From: an uncultured Clostridia bacterium
Lineage (GTDB): Bacteria > Bacillota > Clostridia > TANB77 > CAG-508
Reading direction: 5' to 3'
DNA length: 7,821 bases
Assembly: GCA_904419095.1 (NCBI GenBank)
Contig: CAJFQT010000067.1
Coordinates: 1 to 7,821, forward strand
Part shown: piece by piece, positions 5,641 through 7,821 of the stretch
Layout: every line of letters starts with the position of its first letter
Numbering within the stretch: the stretch's first letter is position 1
Translations under genes and position numbers: made by a program
The notes under the pieces: generated by a model
The model's input: the letters and a program-made list of their open reading frames with translations, nothing else
What the model was told of the DNA's origin: nothing
The model's database searches: none

Positions 5641-5792
5641 ATTTTTATTTCAGTACATTATAGGAGCGTTGTTAGACTAATTGGTCAAAATTTATATTAA
5701 AGGATTAATCTCTTTAATGATTTAAAAGACTACAAATTAGCAATATTCAAAAGAATATTGAATAATTTAAATTTTAATTCGATATAAAAATA
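5641..5792. promoter_or_regulatory. Intergenic region with several inverted repeats upstream of the acyl-CoA synthetase
   Basis: No gene is seen here. The region holds three dyads. The first is GACTAATTGGTC (5675-5686), with one mismatched pair. The second is ATTAAAG at 5696-5702 facing CTTTAAT at 5712-5718. The third is the perfect repeat CAATATTC-AAAA-GAATATTG at 5741-5760. The last is the best operator candidate: 8-bp arms, 4-base centre, about 32 bases ahead of the -35. None matches a motif I can assign to a named regulator. Confidence 0.45.
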
Positions 5793-5821
5793 TTGACGTT
5801 TTTAAATATTTATATTATTCT
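5793..5821 (+). promoter_or_regulatory. Probable promoter of the acyl-CoA synthetase gene
   Basis: TTGACG (5793-5798) is a good -35, and TATTCT (5816-5821) is a fair -10 at the standard 17-base spacing. The start codon is 42 bases further on, with GGAAGGAG between. A TATATT and a TATTAT also occur nearby, but at 12 and 14 bases, too close. Confidence 0.55.
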
Positions 5822-5863
5822 ATTGAAGGAATTTTAAAAAGTTAATTTTGGAAGGAGAAAAAA

Positions 5864-7558
5864 ATGAATAAAAGTGTTCTAGAAGTTAGAGATTTAAAAG
5901 ATATGTTGAATAAAACAAGAGAATTATATGGAGAAAGACCTGGGTATAAAATAAAATTAGGAGAAGGTAAATATAAAACATATACACATAGTGAAATAAG
6001 AGATATGATTAATTATCTAGGTACAGCATTAATTGATTTAGGGTTAAAAAACAAGAGAATAGCTGTTATAGGAGAAAATAGATATGAATGGGAACTTGCA
6101 TATTTATCAGTAGTATGTGGAACAGGAATAGTAGTTCCAATGGATAAATCTTTACCAGCTAATGAGTTAGAAGAATTAATAGAAAGATCTGAAGTTGAAG
6201 CAATATTTTATTCTAAGAAATATGAAGAAACAGTGGAAAGAATAAAATATAGTGAAAAAAATAAATTAAAACATTTAATTTCAATGGATACAGATATACA
6301 TATTGAAGGTATATATTCACAAAAAGAATTGATAGAAAAAGGAAAAGAATTAGTAGATGGAGGAGATAGAAGTTTTATTGATGCTGAAATCAATCCAGAT
6401 GAAATGAGTATAATGTTATTTACTTCAGGGACAACATCAAAATCTAAAGTTGTAGCACTTTCTCATAAAAATTTAGTGTCTAATTTAATGGATTTTGCAT
6501 CAGTGTTAGATGTTGATTCAAGTGATAGAATATTATCTTTTTTACCATTACATCATGTTTTTGAATGCACTGTAGGTATGTTATTTTCATTATATATAGG
6601 AGCTGAAAGAGCTTTTTGTGAGGGGATAAGACACATAGTAGAAAATTTAAATGAATATAAGACAACATTTGCTTCTTTTGTGCCTGCAATATATGAAAAT
6701 ATGTATAAAAATATAATGAAAACTCTTGAAAAACAAGGTAAACTTGAACAAGTAAAAAAACTTATGGATGAATATAAAGATAGAACAATGGAAGAGAAGA
6801 AAGAGGTTTTTAAAGATATTCATAATATTTTTGGAGGAAATATTAAGTTATTTGTTAGTGGGGCAGCAGCATTAGATAAAGAGGTAGAACAAGCATTTAG
6901 AGATTGGGGCGTTAATTTGTGCCAAGGTTATGGATTAACAGAGACTTCTCCAGTAATAGGTGTAGAGACAAATGAAAACTTTAGAGTTGGTTCAATAGGA
7001 AAAGCACTTCCTCATATACAAGCTAAAATTGAAGATGCAAATGATGAAGGAATGGGAGAACTTGTTGTTAAAGGACCAAATGTTATGCTTGGATATTATA
7101 ATGATGAGGAAGCAACTGGTGAAGTTATGAAAGATGGATGGTTCTATACAGGAGATTTGGCTAAAATAGATGAGGATGGTTATATTTTTATTTGTGGTAG
7201 AAAGAAAAGTGTTATTGTTTTGAAAAATGGTAAAAATATATTCCCAGAGGAGATGGAGAGTTTAGTAAATAAAATAGAAGGTGTTAAGGAATCTTTTATT
7301 TTTGGAAAACAAAAGTCTGATGATAAAGAGGATATAAAAATTAATGTAAAAATTATTTTTGATAGAGAGGTTATGAAGGAAGCTTATAAGGTTGAGACTG
7401 ATGATGAGATTTATAAGGTTTTGGCTGATAAGGTTAAGGAGATAAATAGGATAATGCCAAAATATAAGGCGATTAGAGGTATAATAATTTCTGAAAAACC
7501 TTTGATTAAGACTACGACTAATAAGATAAAAAGACAGGCAAATTTGGAATTAATATAA
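5864..7558 (+). CDS. AMP-forming acyl-CoA synthetase (long-chain fatty acid-CoA ligase type)
   Basis: A complete 564-residue adenylate-forming enzyme. It should activate a carboxylic acid with ATP to the acyl-AMP and pass it to CoA; similarity to FadD-type enzymes suggests fatty acids, but the acid is not provable from sequence. Motifs in order: the ATP-binding loop TSGTTSKSK at 187-195 (Ser replaces the usual Gly at 192), PLHHVFE at 228-234, A5-type GYGLTETSP from 355 with Glu360, ribose-binding GDLAKIDEDGY with Asp431, hinge GRKK at 445-448, and near the C terminus TTTNKIKR with Lys554 as the adenylation lysine. A helical, charged insert (about 285-325) precedes the GGNIKLFVSGAAAL strand. 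There is no signal peptide or membrane segment. The ATG has GGAAGGAG at good spacing. It is alone between two terminators, so it is probably monocistronic. Codon choice shifts near its 3' end, from AAA/GAA towards AAG/GAG. Confidence 0.92.
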   Translation: MNKSVLEVRDLKDMLNKTRELYGERPGYKIKLGEGKYKTYTHSEIRDMINYLGTALIDLGLKNKRIAVIGENRYEWELAYLSVVCGTGIVVPMDKSLPANELEELIERSEVEAIFYSKKYEETVERIKYSEKNKLKHLISMDTDIHIEGIYSQKELIEKGKELVDGGDRSFIDAEINPDEMSIMLFTSGTTSKSKVVALSHKNLVSNLMDFASVLDVDSSDRILSFLPLHHVFECTVGMLFSLYIGAERAFCEGIRHIVENLNEYKTTFASFVPAIYENMYKNIMKTLEKQGKLEQVKKLMDEYKDRTMEEKKEVFKDIHNIFGGNIKLFVSGAAALDKEVEQAFRDWGVNLCQGYGLTETSPVIGVETNENFRVGSIGKALPHIQAKIEDANDEGMGELVVKGPNVMLGYYNDEEATGEVMKDGWFYTGDLAKIDEDGYIFICGRKKSVIVLKNGKNIFPEEMESLVNKIEGVKESFIFGKQKSDDKEDIKINVKIIFDREVMKEAYKVETDDEIYKVLADKVKEINRIMPKYKAIRGIIISEKPLIKTTTNKIKRQANLELI

Positions 7559-7586
7559 TTGGTATAATTGGTATAATTAGTATAAA
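7554..7586. repeat. 9-bp tandem repeat at the end of the acyl-CoA synthetase gene
   Basis: The unit TATAATTGG is present twice exactly (7554-7562, 7563-7571), once with one change (TATAATTAG, 7572-7580), then partly (TATAAA). The array starts over the gene's stop codon. It looks like slippage expansion; it would not change the protein. Confidence 0.8.
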
Positions 7587-7598
7587 TCTTTGATTTTT

Positions 7599-7642
7599 GG
7601 GGGTGAATTTTTGGGATATTCCTGGGGGTTCATCCTTTTTTT
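7599..7642 (+). terminator. Rho-independent terminator after the acyl-CoA synthetase gene
   Basis: GGGTGAA (7601-7607) pairs with TTCATCC (7629-7635). Five T-bases (7608-7612) wobble-pair with five G (7624-7628), and GGA pairs with TCC around a three-base tip, so one nearly continuous stem runs to the loop. Seven T follow directly (7636-7642). Position and T-run are typical of a terminator; the run of G-U pairs is unusual. Confidence 0.75.
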
Positions 7643-7821
7643 GAATTTAAAATTTGTGGGAGTGTGTTTGTGTGTTTGAATTTTTGTTGGAATTGGTTGT
7701 GTGAGGCCGTTTCCAAAGGATAATAATAATTTTTTTGGTGATAAATTTTGGCGTTTTTTTATGATTGTTTTTAATAATCTTTAATAATATTATTTAGTTT
7801 GTTGATAAATTATATATTCTA
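7643..7821. other. GT-rich intergenic tail, no gene recognised
   Basis: The final 179 bases have no open frame of note on either strand. On the plus strand they are rich in G and T and poor in C, with runs such as GTGTGTTTGTGTG, unlike the A-rich plus strand of the genes. A near-repeat of TTTAATAAT occurs around 7769-7787. The next gene must start beyond the window. Confidence 0.5.

Noticed and set aside
7554..7586. CRISPR-like array
   Set aside because: The units are 9 bases long and directly adjacent, with no spacers; no cas gene is in the window.

Overview
The window is strongly AT-rich. Its codons favour A and T endings, its Shine-Dalgarno sites are of the AGGAG type, and it uses the standard genetic code. 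With its gene families (HxlR, DUF1848, DUF362, LarC, macrodomain/SirTM), this suggests a low-GC Firmicute, most likely an anaerobic clostridium. That assignment is inference from composition and gene content; no rRNA or marker gene is present.

Layout. Bases 1-765 hold the C-terminal part of a CtpE-like P-type cation ATPase. It converges on a small HxlR-family regulator (779-1099, minus strand), and a shared AT-rich hairpin lies between the two stop codons. Divergent from the regulator is a leader (about 1100-1320) with a clear 20-bp dyad of HxlR-operator type. Below it is only the C-terminal remnant of a metallo-beta-lactamase-fold protein (1322-1621) with no usable start codon. An intact DUF1848 gene (1694-2626) follows. 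Next, apparently in the same operon, is a wreck: the N-terminal 111 residues of a macrodomain ADP-ribosyl hydrolase joined by deletion to the C-terminal third of a class M sirtuin (SirTM). A further one-base loss falls inside the sirtuin's zinc ribbon (2655-3368). Bases 1300-3370 are therefore a decay zone with two ruined loci around one intact gene.

The right half looks healthy. A MerR-type promoter with a 19-bp spacer and central dyad (3456-3486) drives a two-gene operon: a DUF362 protein (3534-4415) and full-length LarC (4431-5594), the nickel-pincer cofactor nickel insertase. It ends in a strong terminator (5595-5640). After a 223-bp intergenic region with several inverted repeats comes a complete AMP-forming acyl-CoA synthetase (5864-7558). 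A 9-bp tandem repeat and a terminator follow it. The last 180 bases are GT-rich and show no gene.

I do not see a wholly new multi-gene system. The items most worth a second look are the deleted macrodomain-SirTM pair, the intact HxlR regulator and operator facing a dead target gene, and the DUF362-larC pair under a MerR-type promoter with no larA, larB or larE in view.
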